64,000 nucleotides of DNA from Romanomermis culicivorax (Eukaryota; Nematoda; Enoplea; Mermithida; Mermithidae). Location of the stretch: NCBI GenBank assembly GCA_963922205.1, contig CAWUHX010000073.1, positions 558,001 to 622,000 on the forward strand, in the 5' to 3' direction. The notes under the pieces are model-generated. The model was not told the DNA's origin. It ran no database searches and worked only from the letters and a program-made list of their open reading frames with translations. A program made the position numbers and the translations under genes. Below, piece after piece: positions 32,194 to 44,625 of the stretch (position 1 is the stretch's first letter; each line of letters starts with the position of its first letter).

Positions 32194-32720
32194 TCAGCGA
32201 TGTGGACGATTGGGATTTTGAAAGCCTGGTTGACGATTTGTATGATTTCTGAAAAAATTCTTGATTTTGATTAGTAGAGGGGGAGTCTTCTGAAAATTTG
32301 GACCATTTGAATGATATATTGGTTGTTGGGGATGTGAAGAATAATGGGGACTCAGTGAAGATGGTTCACCCAGTGCACCAGTAACATTTAAGGGTTTTCC
32401 CACATATTACCACATTTTTTAACCAGATTTTCTAACCACTCCAACTGCATTTGTTATAACGCTGAAATTTTTTGTTTGGTTGAACATTTTGGACCCAAAA
32501 TATTTTTTAAGCAGCAATTAGTGTAGGTTTTTTGCAGCTAATTCTGTCAATGCTTCGCAAGCTTCTGCATCTTTGGTACCTGGACAAGAACATTTACACC
32601 ATTCATTGATTGGGGCTCCTGATTCTTCAAAAAAGGTCAACTCAGATTTATTTTTTAGCTTTTCATTATATTTATCTTATCAAGTCTTAAACTTCTTAAT
32701 TCACATTAGATCCAGTTTTT
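32194..32720 (-). pseudogene. Pro/Asn-rich minus-strand debris, possibly Gag
   Basis: The minus-strand frame 32194-32403 is rich in Pro, Asn, Gln and His (PHYSSHPQQPIYHSNGPNF) and ends in basic GFQNPNRPHR. Upstream pieces to ~32720 include a Cys-rich EWCKCSCPG. Such low-complexity tails occur in retroelement Gag proteins, but no capsid or zinc motif is demonstrable. Confidence 0.22.
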
Positions 32721-34700
32721 GTTAAAATTGGTGTAAAAACTAACCTGTTCATAAGCTATGTGGCAGTTGGAAGATATTTCAGTTCAGATTGAAGGAGACC
32801 AAAATCAATTTTATAAAGCTGAAAAGTGAAGAACTGGGGTTTGGCAGAAAAACAAGCTTGAAGAAAACCATGCTGTTTTTGGAAGTTTCTTCTTGTAAAA
32901 TATGATGTCTGAAATATAAGATTTGACAAATTCATTAAGATTAGCTGCTAAATACTCATGAATACCTGGCTCATCTAAACAGCAACTTTTTTTCAATGGA
33001 TGAGTGACGAGTTTTAGTAAAGAAAATGTAAGTAATAGAAATAATTAAACAATAATGCTTTCCAATGAATGCCTGGATATTTTTTGAATTTGAGAAATAG
33101 AGACATATTGTTGATTTTGATGAGAGATATGTTATTTTTGTAGATAGAAAATTGTTTTTAGATTTAGAGCAAAAGTTGTTTGATTGGTTTCTGAAAAGGT
33201 AATGATGGCAAGGTGCTATAAACTTCCATGTGACCTGGCTTCCATGGTTCCAGAAGATAGTTCTGATTCAATGTGTTCTAAATCCTCGTCTTTGCCCCTT
33301 GTCTTGAAATTGGCTAGTTCTTCAAGGATTCTGTTCCACTCACCAGCTTCTATGGGGTCACTATGTGGATCGACGAGTGTAGCTTCCATTTCACATAGGA
33401 TTGTGATATTGAATAAAAATGATTCAGTGCGTGATCATGCTTTCCACATGCCCACACCTGGTCAGAAATCTCAGTTAGTTCGAACTAGTTAGAACTCAAC
33501 TCCACGTACTCTCAGTTCCAAGTGAACATTGGAGGCTTTTTTATTCATAAAATATTTGCACCTAGACTGGATGGTGAAAGGCCAAACACCTCCTTCTACC
33601 AAGGTCTCTGCCAATTCCTGCACAAATTGCTGCAACATGTCCACTCAAAACCAGTTTTTACCAACCAAAAGAATAGTGTTAGATCTGAAGTTAAGATGAC
33701 CAGAATAATGGCCTGAGTCTTATAATCTTCATCATACACATCACGATCTGAAGCTCATACACATCATGATCTGACTCATCAAAAATGTTTTTTTCAGAAA
33801 ACAATTACAAACGATTTCATATAAGCATTTATAATTAGGTAAGTTCATTGCATTTTTGAACCCAACAAGCAAATTAAGACATCCTAAAGCTAGTTTGAGT
33901 TGTCCAAGGTAAAACTTTGCAATGTCAGAAACTCATCCCATTTTTGTGAAAATGTACCTTCCACCCAAATATGATCACTTAAATCACTACTTTAGCTACA
34001 GACTTTTTAGGAAAAATTTTCTGAATGATGTTGATAAAAATTTTGGTTTTTATCAAAGAGATAGAAGGGGAAAAATAAACATGTTCGGCTTGGTTTGATC
34101 ATGGGCAGAACTGCAGCAACTTTACTTCCCTCAACATCTCTTACCAATGTGTAGTGACAATTTCTACTTCTCATCAACCTGTTTCAGGGGCTGAGTGACA
34201 GAAAACATTTATCGAGTTCTATTTGTCCCTGAAATAAATATGCAAATTCAATTACTGAGCTTCTTTTTTGGGATCCTGTAGGGTGGCATTCTGGGATTAT
34301 TGGGATCGAATTGTACTAGACTACTAATTATAAATTAAAAAGCAAAATTAAATATCCAATGATCAAAATCAACTATTTTATAGAATAGAAAAGTCAGGTC
34401 TTCCAAGTCATTTAGATCAGACTCCTTTGCTGAAAAGTTGGTGAATACACTAACTTTCTGATGAAGGTTTTTAGTAACCAATTTGTTAGCTTAATATTTT
34501 GAATGGGTTTTGATGCCAGGACAGTGGGTATTTATATTGTAACTAATGTTTGAGTATGCTGTAAGTATTGCTTGGGGAATTCGGCTAAATCTGTTTTATT
34601 GATAGGAAAGGATTTTATACACACAAGCAAAAATACATCTTTTGACAAATTTACTTATAGTTAGGCATGTAAGTTGTGCATACAACTAGTGTGTAGTTTC
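32721..34700. other. Gene-poor stretch with fragments
   Basis: About 2 kb with no recognised gene. The segment 33184-33716 is locally GC-richer and holds open frames on both strands, but I find no motif in them. Confidence 0.35.
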
Positions 34701-34784
34701 TAGAATATATATGAAAATCGGGAATTCACATTTATAGGTGCTTGGCCTTGGGTCTAAAACAACCTTAATCTGGGTTCACCTCAT

Positions 34785-34855
34785 GGTGTGGTAATCTAGT
34801 GGTGAGGACATCAGCCCAGAATGCTGGTAACCCATGTTCGACTCCTGGCTGCACC
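34785..34855 (+). tRNA. tRNA-like cloverleaf, array copy 1
   Basis: Same fold as 6237-6307. The anticodon loop reads CCAGAAT, and a C replaces U33. CCCTATTTTT follows. Degenerate. Confidence 0.4.
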
Positions 34856-35062
34856 CTATTTTTCGGAAACTTATTTTCACTCCAAAAAAATTCCATATAA
34901 TTTTCATTTCTAAAAAGTCAGCAACTTCATTGGTCCACAGTTCAAAAAGCAGCAGGTATGCTGCTACTTGCCAAAGGTCGTAGGTTCATGACCACCAAGC
35001 AGTGGAGTTGTGTGCTAAAAAATCATAGCCTAGGGGAGCACCTTAATCTGGGTTCACCTCCT

Positions 35063-35133
35063 GGTGTGGTGGTCTAGCAGTGACGTCATCAGCCAAGAGG
35101 GTTGGTAACCCAGGTTCAACTCCTGGCTGCACC
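35063..35133 (+). tRNA. tRNA-like cloverleaf, array copy 2 (most decayed)
   Basis: The A-box is altered (TCTAGCAGTG), the anticodon arm is changed to CCAAGAGGGTTGG, and the T-loop is TTCAACT. The T-run is interrupted (CCCTATTTC). Confidence 0.35.
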
Positions 35134-35338
35134 CTATTTCTCAAAAACTTATTTTCACTCCAAAAACTTTCCATATAATTTTCATTCTAAAAAGTTACCA
35201 ACTTCATTGGTCGGCGGTTCAAAAAGCAGCAGGTATGCTGCTACTTGCCAAAGGTCCTAGGTTTACGACCACCAAGCATTGGAGTTGTGTGCTAAAAATC
35301 GTAGCCTAGGGGAGCACCTCAATCTGGGTTCACCTCGT

Positions 35339-35409
35339 GGTGTGGTGGTCTAGTGGTGAGGACATCAGCCTGGAATGCTGGTAACCCAGATTCGACCCCT
35401 GGCTCCACC
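35339..35409 (+). tRNA. tRNA-like cloverleaf, array copy 3
   Basis: The A-box is intact, the T-arm changed (AGATTCGACCCCT), the acceptor 3' strand is CTCCACC, and a TTTTT follows at 35413-35417. Confidence 0.4.
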
Positions 35410-35411
35410 CT

Positions 35412-35730
35412 ATTTTTCAGAAACTTTAAAAAATGTATTGAGGAATAAAGAGACAAAGAGAGGGAGAGAGAAAATAAAGTTTTTTTCCACAAAATCAAAG
35501 TGGAATAAAATGAATCAACCCAAAATTGAAGTGAAATAAACTGAATCAACAAAAAGGCAGGTCATGAATATAATGGAAACATTCCAGAAAAAAACAATAT
35601 AGATACTTAGATTTACAACTACTAATAAAAATGATAAAGCAACCTAACAGCCACTTGTTCATGAGTTATAGTTGGCTTTATAGCTTTCTACTATGAAAGA
35701 AAAATGTGGTACAACAAGGTTATAAAGAAT
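35412..35730. repeat. Dispersed repeat, copy 2 (pair at 5630-5925)
   Basis: It follows the last tRNA-like unit directly and contains the same TGTATTGAGGAATAAAGAG start and GGCTTTATAGCTTTC end as copy 1, plus a 30-bp internal duplication around AAAATTGAAGTGAAATAAA. Confidence 0.75.
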
Positions 35731-35949
35731 GATTGTAGCAGTATAGTACCTTTAATAGTTAGAACAAAAAATGCTAGTCAACTGCAGTTAAGCAGATGTT
35801 AAGTGGAAATTTATGATAATTAAAAGAACCAGAAGCAATGACCTGTTCATGTGTTTATGAGTTATAGTGGACTTTGAAACTTTCTCACCATAGAAGGAAA
35901 ATCTGCAGCAACAGGGTTATAAACAACCATTATATTGTTACTTCCAACA

Positions 35950-36302
35950 AAGAAGAAGAAAGTACCATTTTAGCCTATGATGAAGAAGAAAACAAACAGT
36001 ATGATATTCATGCACCATTCAGCTCTGATGAACTTTCATGAGTCAGTTCAAAGTGGTTGAGCTACATTAAACCCAGATTTTTTGCAGATCATTTCATCAA
36101 GCTAGGTCAACATACTATGGTAAATATCCAATGCTTTATCACTCAAGGCAGTGAGTACTCTCTGAAATTTCATAATATGGATGATTTGAATGCTCAGCTT
36201 CCATCAACATTGCAACACATTGTCCATCGATTTTCAGAAAATATGGATGATAAGGCTCTTGTGGCTTTTTCTCTCAAGATTCCTGATGTGACGAAGGTTT
36301 GA
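35950..36302 (+). CDS. Unrecognised ORF left of the Tc1-like element
   Basis: The frame 36057-36302 encodes 81 residues with a TGA before it (36038-36040). Upstream, an acidic stretch (DEEENKQYD) reads open from ~35950. No family is recognised. It ends six bases before the Tc1 terminal repeat, so it may be host or older element sequence cut by that insertion. Confidence 0.22.
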
Positions 36303-36307
36303 ATATA

Positions 36308-39092
36308 CAGTACCAGACAAAATTAATGCATCACTAATAATCCACTGGAGGAAAACTAAGGGTGTATTAGAGCTTAGTGGAGGTTGGAAACATTGCATTA
36401 TTGGGGGAATATTAGAGGTGCACTACAGCTGCATAGAGATGTATTAGAGGATTATTAGAGGGTTTCTCTCGCCTTGCATGCGTCTTATTAGAGATGTGCT
36501 GGAGGAATACTAGAGGCGTATTAGAGGCACTTCTTCTAATGCTAAAACATATAAGAAGTCCCATTATACTTCAATCTACACTAATCCTGCATATTTCATA
36601 CATACTATTGTTTCAGATTCAACCCACGAAGCAAGTGTACGAAAAGGACAAGAACGTTTGGTGAAAAATATTACTGTTTTATTGTATAAATATATTGTTT
36701 TTTGAAAAATTAAAATCTTTAAATTTGATAAGAACATTCAAAAAATTTGCTGGTTGTGTATATTTGTAGAAGAAAATTATTGTCTGTTTGTCTTGAAATG
36801 CTTCTAAATAATAAAAGAGGAAAGCAAAGAGTGTTTAAGATTTTTACAATTTGCTTATAAACAATTCCATATAAGGACTGTAAATTTGTCAAGATACTGA
36901 TCTAACAATTTTTCGGGATTGATATTCTCCAACAATAATGTATTGATTAGGATTTTCTGTCCTAATGTAAAATTTTTTGGCGAAGGCATTTCATTTTGTT
37001 TTTAAAATTAACAAATTTGATTAAAAGCTGGTGGCTTGACCAATTGCTTTGGTGACTGCTGGAATGACTTTGTACAAGTGATCGATGTACTTGTTGCACT
37101 TTGCAGCATTGACCGTCTCCCAAAAAGCTAAACAGCCATCCACGAGCTGTTTTTGATTCATTGGTTCAACAGTTTTTCGCAAATAGCATTTCATTTCCGC
37201 CCATAGGTTTTGGATGGGATTAATGTCGGAACTTTTGGCAGGCATCTTCCATCAATCGATTTGGCGAGATTCATAATATGGAATTGATGATAAATCTAGT
37301 CATTAATATGAGTCTTTTATATGTATGTTTTTGAGTCACTTATACTCATGATTCGAATCATGTATACCCACAATTTTGGATCACATACAAGTAATAGAAA
37401 AGTACAAAACTCAACTCGATAAACGAATTTTAAAATCAACATATTCATGGTTCACCAAAAACCTGCTCTAGGATTGAAATCTTTTTTATTGGCATCATCA
37501 TTTTTTTTATGTAAATAGCATCATGCTTTTTTTTTCCCCATCACGAACACTTTTAAAAGATTTTGCTTGGGCCATGGCCTTGAAAAAGCAGTGTAGTGTT
37601 ACTAAAAATTATGTCCCTTAAAACTTTGGCTGTTGCCAAAAACCAAAAACAGTGGTATTATAAACAAGAGAAATCCTCTCCCATGGACGGATGGTGATGG
37701 AAACCTCACAGCCCTGGCACTGCACGTAGGGGTTTATGCAATACATTTGTCACATACTCTATGGTATATATATGCCCATAATATAGACATGGCCTACATA
37801 TGCATATTTTCTTTGCCCTCAGCAGGATGTGAAGCTTTTCTCATGTCGACTGTGTAGGTATATTGTGGCCCAACTTTCTGTCTGTTTCTTTCATGGTGAA
37901 AAATTGAAAGGTTTTGTGCTAAAGAATGAATCCTACCGATTAGTCACATTTTTCTCTTTTCATGTCATAACTTTCGAACTAAATTGTCTTTACCGTTATC
38001 CTGCCATAACTTGAAGTCGCCTTTGAATTTTTTTTCCCCGAACTTCATCAGGCCTTTTTCTAATACATGGTTTATGTAAAAATCCGCGTCCATGATTCGG
38101 GTAAATATAAGGATGGGTGTGGCCCCTTCATGGGTGCAGCCCCTTTCCCAGATATTCCCTCCCAGATCAATACCGATAAGGGACGTTTGTATTTTTCTTT
38201 TAGAGCTGCCTGCGAGACGTGTTACTGTATTATTTTTGATTATAATATTGAATGTTTCTTACCAGGCAGCCTTCCCTCCTGTAGCATTTTTTCGTGAACG
38301 ATTCGAGCTGTATCTTCGATTCGTCTGTAAAAATGATGTTTTCGAACTTGAAGCCGTTTTCAATATCAGCCTGAATTTTTCTAGCCCATTGTAGGTACAA
38401 TTCTACGTTTTTCGGACGGATATGCTGGAAATACTTGGCATTCGTATACAGCCATCCTCTGAAAAAATTCATGTTTCTTCGAAATTCATGATTTCAAATC
38501 AGACCAGAAGTTCAATTCTTTATTCCCTACTCAGCACATGTATAGAACTGATTCATTAGAAAATCTTTCTGGTTCACCCAAACTTTGCCTAGCCCTGATC
38601 AGGGTCTTCTTTCCTAAATCTCGACCAGTGTTGTCCATGATTTTTTTCATTTCTTTTGTAGTCGTTTCGGTGTTTTCGGTCAGTGTGGACTGAATGATTT
38701 CCAAATCTCGGAAGGAAACTTCTGATTTTCCACCGCATCCACCTCGGTCACCAACAGAACCTTAATCATTTTACAATTTTTTTTTCTAGAAGCTCTCATT
38801 ATATTTTGCATTACCTGTTTCTGCATATTTTTTCAGTATGTGTTGTATCCTGGTCAGATGGAATTCGTAATTTCTCTCTTCTGAATTTTTCCAAATTATG
38901 GTCGGATAATATCCAACAGTTTTAAACTCCTCTAGAATACGCAGCTTTTCTGATTCTGTTAATCGTCAGCGCCTATTTCGCATATTCATTTTCTTACTGT
39001 ATTGATAAAGTCACAAAAAAACAGGAAAGTAATCAAGCAAAAAGATCAAAAGTATAGAATAAATACGCATCAGAATTTTGCTGTTGGTTACT
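36308..39092 (-). mobile_element. Tc1/mariner-type transposon, TA-flanked
   Basis: The left end CAGTACCAGACAAAATTAA follows TA at 36306-36307, and the right end AATTTTGCTGTTGGTTACTG precedes TA at 39093-39094. The two ends are imperfect inverted repeats, and Tc1/mariner elements always insert at TA. The transposase lies on the minus strand. Between the left end and the transposase the motif ATTAGAG recurs about ten times (36360-36540). About 730 bp near 37250-37990 looks like an insertion into the transposase. Confidence 0.7.
37021..38990 (-). pseudogene. Tc1-type transposase, interrupted
   Basis: Read right to left: an HTH-like N-terminus with LTESEKLRILEEF and HLTRIQHILKK (38990-38790), a decayed middle, then the catalytic core IIFTDESKIQLESF with the first Asp (38330), EGATPILIF...MDADFYINHVLEKG and FKLWQDN with the second Asp (~38160-38000), then an unrelated ~730-bp stretch, then AKSSDINPIQNLWAEMK with the terminal catalytic acid region (37245-37180). 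The last part corresponds to the D-x-N-P-I-E-N-L-W motif with Q replacing E. Many stops and a frameshift make it inactive. These enzymes cut and paste the element at TA sites. Confidence 0.78.
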
Positions 39093-39351
39093 GTATTTTC
39101 CTCAAATGTAGCCACTCCCCTTTTTCGTTTTTTCCACATTTGCTTACTGTAGATAGAAGAATTATTTTACTTCTTCTTGTCGAATTATGCTGCAGTTTTT
39201 CTATTTACAAATTGATCTGAAATGCATGTGTAACTTAGCAATACTTTCTGTCACATATTTGGCTGCCTGAATTTAGTATTTCCATGATTATATTGTGTTT
39301 AAAATTATTTATTTAAAATTGATTTTTTTAGTTGCTGAATTTCTCCCCAAA

Positions 39352-40375
39352 ATGCCATCCGGAAAAGTTTATGTCAAATGGGGTAAAAATGGCCATCGAA
39401 TCAATGGAACGTCAAATTGGGTATTGAGGTAGCTAGTCAAAAACAAGTCGCCTTTGAAATTCGAGGATCAAATATGTGTGACCTTCAATGGAAAGCCCTG
39501 GATTGGGCAGATTTTAAAATTTGAACACCCAGTATCAAACAAAGCGAAATTGGCGAAAGTGAGAAAAAATAAAATAAATCTTGAAAACATACAGTAAAAC
39601 TTCCTGCTTTCATGAATACAGTACTTTTTTTCAGTCTCAATTTTTAAGATTCCTATGATATAATATTTCAAGATTTGAAAGTCGTTTTTTCTACCATCAA
39701 TTTTTTACAGTAAGTCAATCTGATAGATTTGAGACAATGTGACGGCCACAGGCCAATCGATGGCCAAAAGTTTAGCCATTTCGAATTTGCACGACAATGA
39801 AGAAATGGAACGATGCAAAAATTGAATGATAAATGAAAATGTCTTCGATGACGAAAATTTAAACAAAAAACAGACCATCAAGGAACAAATCGATGATCAT
39901 ATTGTGAGTGAGAATTTAATATTGCATAGATCAAACAACTCCTTTAAAAAATGGATTATAGTCTTTTTCTTGAAATCTTTGTAAAATAATAGCAGTTGAA
40001 AGCAAATATTATATATTTTTACCTTTTTTTCTGCTGAACATATGTCACAGGACTGAAAATTTATGAGCCTGCTTGACTAGCCTTCAAAATTTTTCTGAGA
40101 AAATATCTACCATAAAACTGGTGTAAACGATTTTTGCAACAATTTTTCTAATTTTTTCCTGTTTACAAGCATTGTATAAAAAACAGATTATAACTAGTTT
40201 ACTGTAAATTCGAAAGAAAGTTTTTTTGCTAAGTTCTGACTGTACTTTTTCTCTTCAAGAATCACATGGAGGGCCCATTGCCTGCCAAGATGACATATTT
40301 TGAAAATTCGACGACATCCATCGATGACTATGTTTTGCATTCGCTGAAACCAATGCAATCGTCCTTTCAAGAGGT
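39352..40375 (+). CDS. Possible multi-exon gene remnant of unknown function
   Basis: An ATG at 39352 after a TTTTTTAG acceptor-like site opens a Lys/Trp-rich frame (VYVKWGKNGHRING, QICVTFNGKPWIGQILKF) with one stop at 39430. A second piece with EEMERC, then Asp/Glu/Lys-rich stretches, follows at about 39740-39910 and ends near a GTGAGT. A third piece (40259-40371) reads GPLPAKMTYFENSTTSIDDY and ends in GAG|GTAAAT. The pieces look like exons of one gene, but phases are not provable because of stops. No family is recognised. Confidence 0.28.
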
Positions 40376-41211
40376 AAATTTGACAAAATATTTTCGTTGA
40401 AATTCTAGAACAAGTGACTTCATTTATTTCGAGCATGATTAAAAAATTTTTAAGCAATGTATTCGAATAGCGCATTTTGTTGAGGAATGAGAAAGGAAAC
40501 TGGAAAGGAACAATACATATTATACTGGATCATATTGCATTCAGAAATGAATTTCTCTTCAGAAAATCTCTATTTTCCATTACAATTTTTCAAAGGCCCA
40601 CCTTTTTGGGGATTAGTTATGTTCTAAAAGTACATGTTTCCTATGAGAACACCTGGTGGAAAGCTCTCATGAATATTTATGAAATGTTCTTATCTGCAGG
40701 TTGGAAATGTTTTCCCCTCAAAGTTGACAAGAAATATTCGTCCCTGCAGGTCCAAACAACTTTTTTGGGGATGTATGGAAGAAAAAATGTAGCATTCAAA
40801 AAGGGGATGTCTCCATATGAGCGACTGACTATAAAAAGAGATATTTTGTAAAGAGCGAATATCCTCTAAAACTCATTTTTTGAAAAAGCAAATTTTATTA
40901 AAGGTGTACAGGGTGTTTAGAAATGGAAAATATATTCAATTAGGTCTGTTTAGTTTTTTGCATTAGGTACAAATTCGATTTTATCGTCTGTTCAACTGCT
41001 TTTAAGTACGATTTCCTCATCTGACTCGATCCACCAACCAGATTCTCAATGGTTGATTAAATGGAGCATTTAATTTACATATATGTTTTGCCTACTGGCG
41101 CAAATACAATTTTTTTTCAAATTTAGAATTTTTTTAAATGTCTAAATTCCTTGAAATCATTGAATTCTTTAATTTTTTTAATTTTTAAAATTTTGAATTT
41201 TTATTAATTTT
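40376..41211. other. No recognisable gene
   Basis: An open frame of 124 codons (40477-40851) is present, but no motif or splice context supports it. Confidence 0.35.
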
Positions 41212-42820
41212 TTTTACTGCACCATCTCCTGAATCCATTGGAATTATTGAGGGTCCAACTGCAGCAGAAAAATTTACATCCTTCTGATGCAATGGTGATT
41301 ATTACCTAATCAATTATCGTTTATCCAACTTAATTAAAGCTTTTTTAGGTATTAACAAAATCATCAATTGATCAAATCTGCATCTGTAGCTGGACCAACA
41401 TTTATTGTGCTAATGAATGATTCGAATTTCCTGACCAATTATTGCCTCAACTCAATGAAATGAAAGTGGAAATTAGAAGTATTATAAATTTTATAAAAAA
41501 TTCAGATTTACCAGATTATATAATTACCTTCTATTGCTCAGAACTGGGAAACAATATCATCACAAATTTGAAATATCAATTGTGGAACAATCATAATATA
41601 TTGAAGTACTTCCAAATCTTTGAAGATAGTCATGTCTGCCTCTTGAATAAATAGTCATTATTGTCTTAAATCAACTTGTAAAACTGACCAAATATTAGGA
41701 AACTGTTTCTGACTTTGGTGAAAGTCAAAATCAATAAATGGACTGGTTGAAAGATGGGTTGCAATTTGTTCAAAATTTAAATATTTAAGCCATCTTCAAT
41801 GATTTAATTTTACCAATATTAAAGAGTCAACATCAGCAGGCGAAAGTTGGAAAAAAACATTGAAAAAATGTGCCAATGGTTCAGTATTATTTTCAAACCA
41901 TTCTCAATTAGCAGCTGCAGGTATAATTGCATTAAAATTTTGATTTCTAATTCTAGGGTTGACAAATAACTAGAGAGTTCTTCATATGCAAGATGTGTTG
42001 AATGATAATTATGTATGATTTATATTTTTTTGTGTTTCAGCTTTATGCTTTAATGCCCAAGATGTGATAGTGGAATGTGGTTTTTCACTTTTAAGTGGGA
42101 GAAAAACAAAACTCCGCAATCATCTAAATGCTCCAGCAATTGACATGCTTTTGAATTTGTGATAATCAACAGCAATTATCAGGGCTTTGATTTTCATCAT
42201 GCTTTCCAATGTTACATAAAAAAGAACATATTCCTTGGGAATCAAACAGAGGCATAAAAAAAGATTTAGAAAATTGATTGAATAGACAAGAAATTTGTGA
42301 AAAAACAGCTGAAATTGCAATATTTTCAGATGTAGGTAGAGATGCTGTTTATAACTTTTCCATAGATTTAATCGACAATTATTTGTAGTCTACCTTATTT
42401 TCTATTGTTAGAATATGTGCAATTCTTGGCATTGTTGATTCCGATGTGCCATGCATAGAATGCATTAAAATGCTGATTTCAATAAAATTTATTCTGCTCA
42501 CTTAGTTTTTAACAAGTAATTGTGTTCAGTGATGATGCATTAAATTTGAGTATATTTTATATGTTGAAAATTCAAATCCTGCCTCAGTTTCAAGTATTTT
42601 CAAGTTCAGATATATCAGAATGATAATATATGTCCAAAAATGCTTTACTTAAGCACATATGATAATTTCAAAGCAAAAATGTTGTTTTCTGAAAATGGGG
42701 AAAAAGAAAGCTACCTCGTCCCAAATTCAGGGGAAAAAACAGTGGTTGGAAAAAGATGTTCTTTCCATATTTGTGCATGTGTAAAAAATCGCTATGTGGG
42801 AAAAATTTTGGCTTGTTGAA
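41212..42820 (+). repeat. 1.6-kb hAT-like repeat, copy 2
   Basis: Co-linear with 11931-13545. Here the decayed transposase end (42054-42161) is more readable: VECGFSLLSGRKTKLRNHL followed by DMLLNL and a stop, like the hAT C-terminal dimerisation segment. Its right end is cut at about 42830 by the start of the 1.8-kb direct repeat. Confidence 0.55.
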
Positions 42821-42833
42821 ATGGCTGCAGGTA

Positions 42834-44625
42834 TACCCTCGGCTACATGGCTGCAGTTCTTGGGAGATCCAAAGAGGTGCCGCCCCTGATGCTAACCTAG
42901 TGCTAACTCTGGACCTATGGTACCTAGCTGAAACTGGTCGTACAAAGAGATTTATTGTTAATAGAACAAGAACAGAACAGAAGACAAATGTTAGATGCCA
43001 ACGCCAAATACAAAACACAAATGCTGAACTAGCCACTGACACACAAATGCCTATACCTGCCCCTGCCCAAAGAGCCACAGGGGTCCTCGGATACTTAAAT
43101 AAGTGGCCCAAGTGGCCTCGCCCTCTATGGGACTGAAACTGAACTTCCTCAAATGAAAACTGAGACACTCACTCACTAACTTCTCAATCAAAAGGATCAT
43201 CGAATTTCCTCCGGCCATGCTTGGCTCCTGCTTGCAAACACAAACACTTCGTATAAATGAAAAATAACAATAATAATTAATAGCAGCATCGGCGTTCAGC
43301 CACTGCTCACCAACACGATAAATTATCAACAATAATAATTCTGCACGACGGCGTGCTTAACATCAAAGTTGCATGTTATATGCAAAACTTTTGTGCTATC
43401 CATTTGTTTGTTTTTGGGCCAAAAATGTTGTGACACAAACCATTTTATCAGTTTGTTTACTTAATAATAATTGGATACACTTTAACAACAAAGAAACTCT
43501 TGAAGATAAAAATGTAATAATTAGAGGACCAAAGGTCAGAGAAATTGACCCTCTGACATCTCCCCCCTCCAAAGGCAAGACTTTTCCCGCCAGGGAAGGG
43601 AAAAGTCAGGAGGTCCCCCGAGGGCTCCAGTCCATCCTCGCCGTCAGCTAGCGACTCTACCACCATTCCGCAATTACAAAAAAAAATATGCGTCTCAAAT
43701 GGTATCAATAAAATTCTGGGGCCAATGGTGCCAGATGCTACCCCGATGCAAACGAAAAAAGTCCATCTATAAAATACGCCCTGTGGGCTTGTTGTCCCGG
43801 ATAATAATAGAAAGTTTTGAATGAAAACGTTTGCGGCACTCTGGCCGAGTTTCGACAATAAAATAAAAAAACAATTTGCTTGGCTGCGAACCCCCGCTGT
43901 GCCCCTGGTTTGTAAGGGGTGCCCACCACTGCTGTTGATGTGTGTTGTATCGCCGGCGCCACCATCATCGATTTTGGCGTTCATCTCCGTCCTCTCTGGG
44001 GGGGGGGGGGTTATTCAAATTTGTGGTGAGCCCGCTTGACTTTGTTTTTTCTCACTGCCGCTCCTCCACTGGCCCCGTGGCTGGACACTGACCCCCCAAT
44101 GCGTTTGGTATTACTTGCCCCCAGGGAGCAAAAATGCCAGAAGATCGAATCCTCTGGGCCTTTGGTTGTCTAGATTTTGAACCAAAATGTGTATGGTATT
44201 TGTTATTAAAGTGAATCTGTGTTATTAAAATGTAAACTCAAACCCAAAACACAGTTTGTGCCAGATAGAAAAATTAGAATGAAAATGTATATGAATTGAA
44301 AAAGATAAGGAGAAGATTTTGAAATGGTAGCAGGAAGCTGCCTAATACATACATGATGTTTTTTGGTGGCCAATTTCGGAGAAGAAAGAGGAAAAAACCC
44401 AAAAATTTACGAGAATACAAGAATTTCTACAATAGTCTGTACGGACTCACAAAAGAAAGACGAAAAAGAAAAAAAACAAATGTAGCTTTGCACAGGTTCA
44501 ATAGTAATCAAAAGAAACGCAAACAAGAAAAAAACACTACTAGTTAATGAGATTAATGAAAAACGAGGCAAGTTTTAAGGCATAATTGTCATGACACAAC
44601 CGGTTTGAAAATTAAAATACTGACA
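42834..44625 (-). repeat. 1.8-kb direct repeat, copy A
   Basis: Matches 46947-48790 from CCCTCGGCTAC through GAGGACCAAAGGTCAGAG, AAGACTTTTCCC and GGGAGCAAAAATGCCAGAA-like blocks to a TACTGACACTCGG end. It has an internal dyad (GGTCAGAG ... CTCTGAC near 43530) and inverted arms (~43430-43500 versus ~44185-44260). Open frames across it are not consistently coding between copies. Confidence 0.8.

Larger units (their letters stand above)
34720..35411 (+). repeat. Tandem array of tRNA-derived units (~277-bp period)
   Basis: Three tRNA-like cloverleaves start at 34785, 35063 and 35339, spaced 278 and 276 bp. Each is preceded by TTAATCTGGGTTCACCTC or near variants and followed by CCCTATTT. Between them lies the AGCAGCAGGTATGCTGCT hairpin block. 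The first monomer is truncated on its left. The same unit occurs singly at 6.1-6.3 kb. Confidence 0.85.

Noticed and set aside
40477..40851. 124-codon ORF as a gene
   Set aside because: Composition is Phe/Ile/Lys-rich like random AT-rich DNA, with no motif or splice context.
43457..43984. 175-codon minus-strand ORF in repeat copy A, and 136-codon ORF at 47926-48336 in copy B
   Set aside because: They share scattered peptide similarity only because the DNA repeats are homologous. Frames shift between copies, so coding is not supported.
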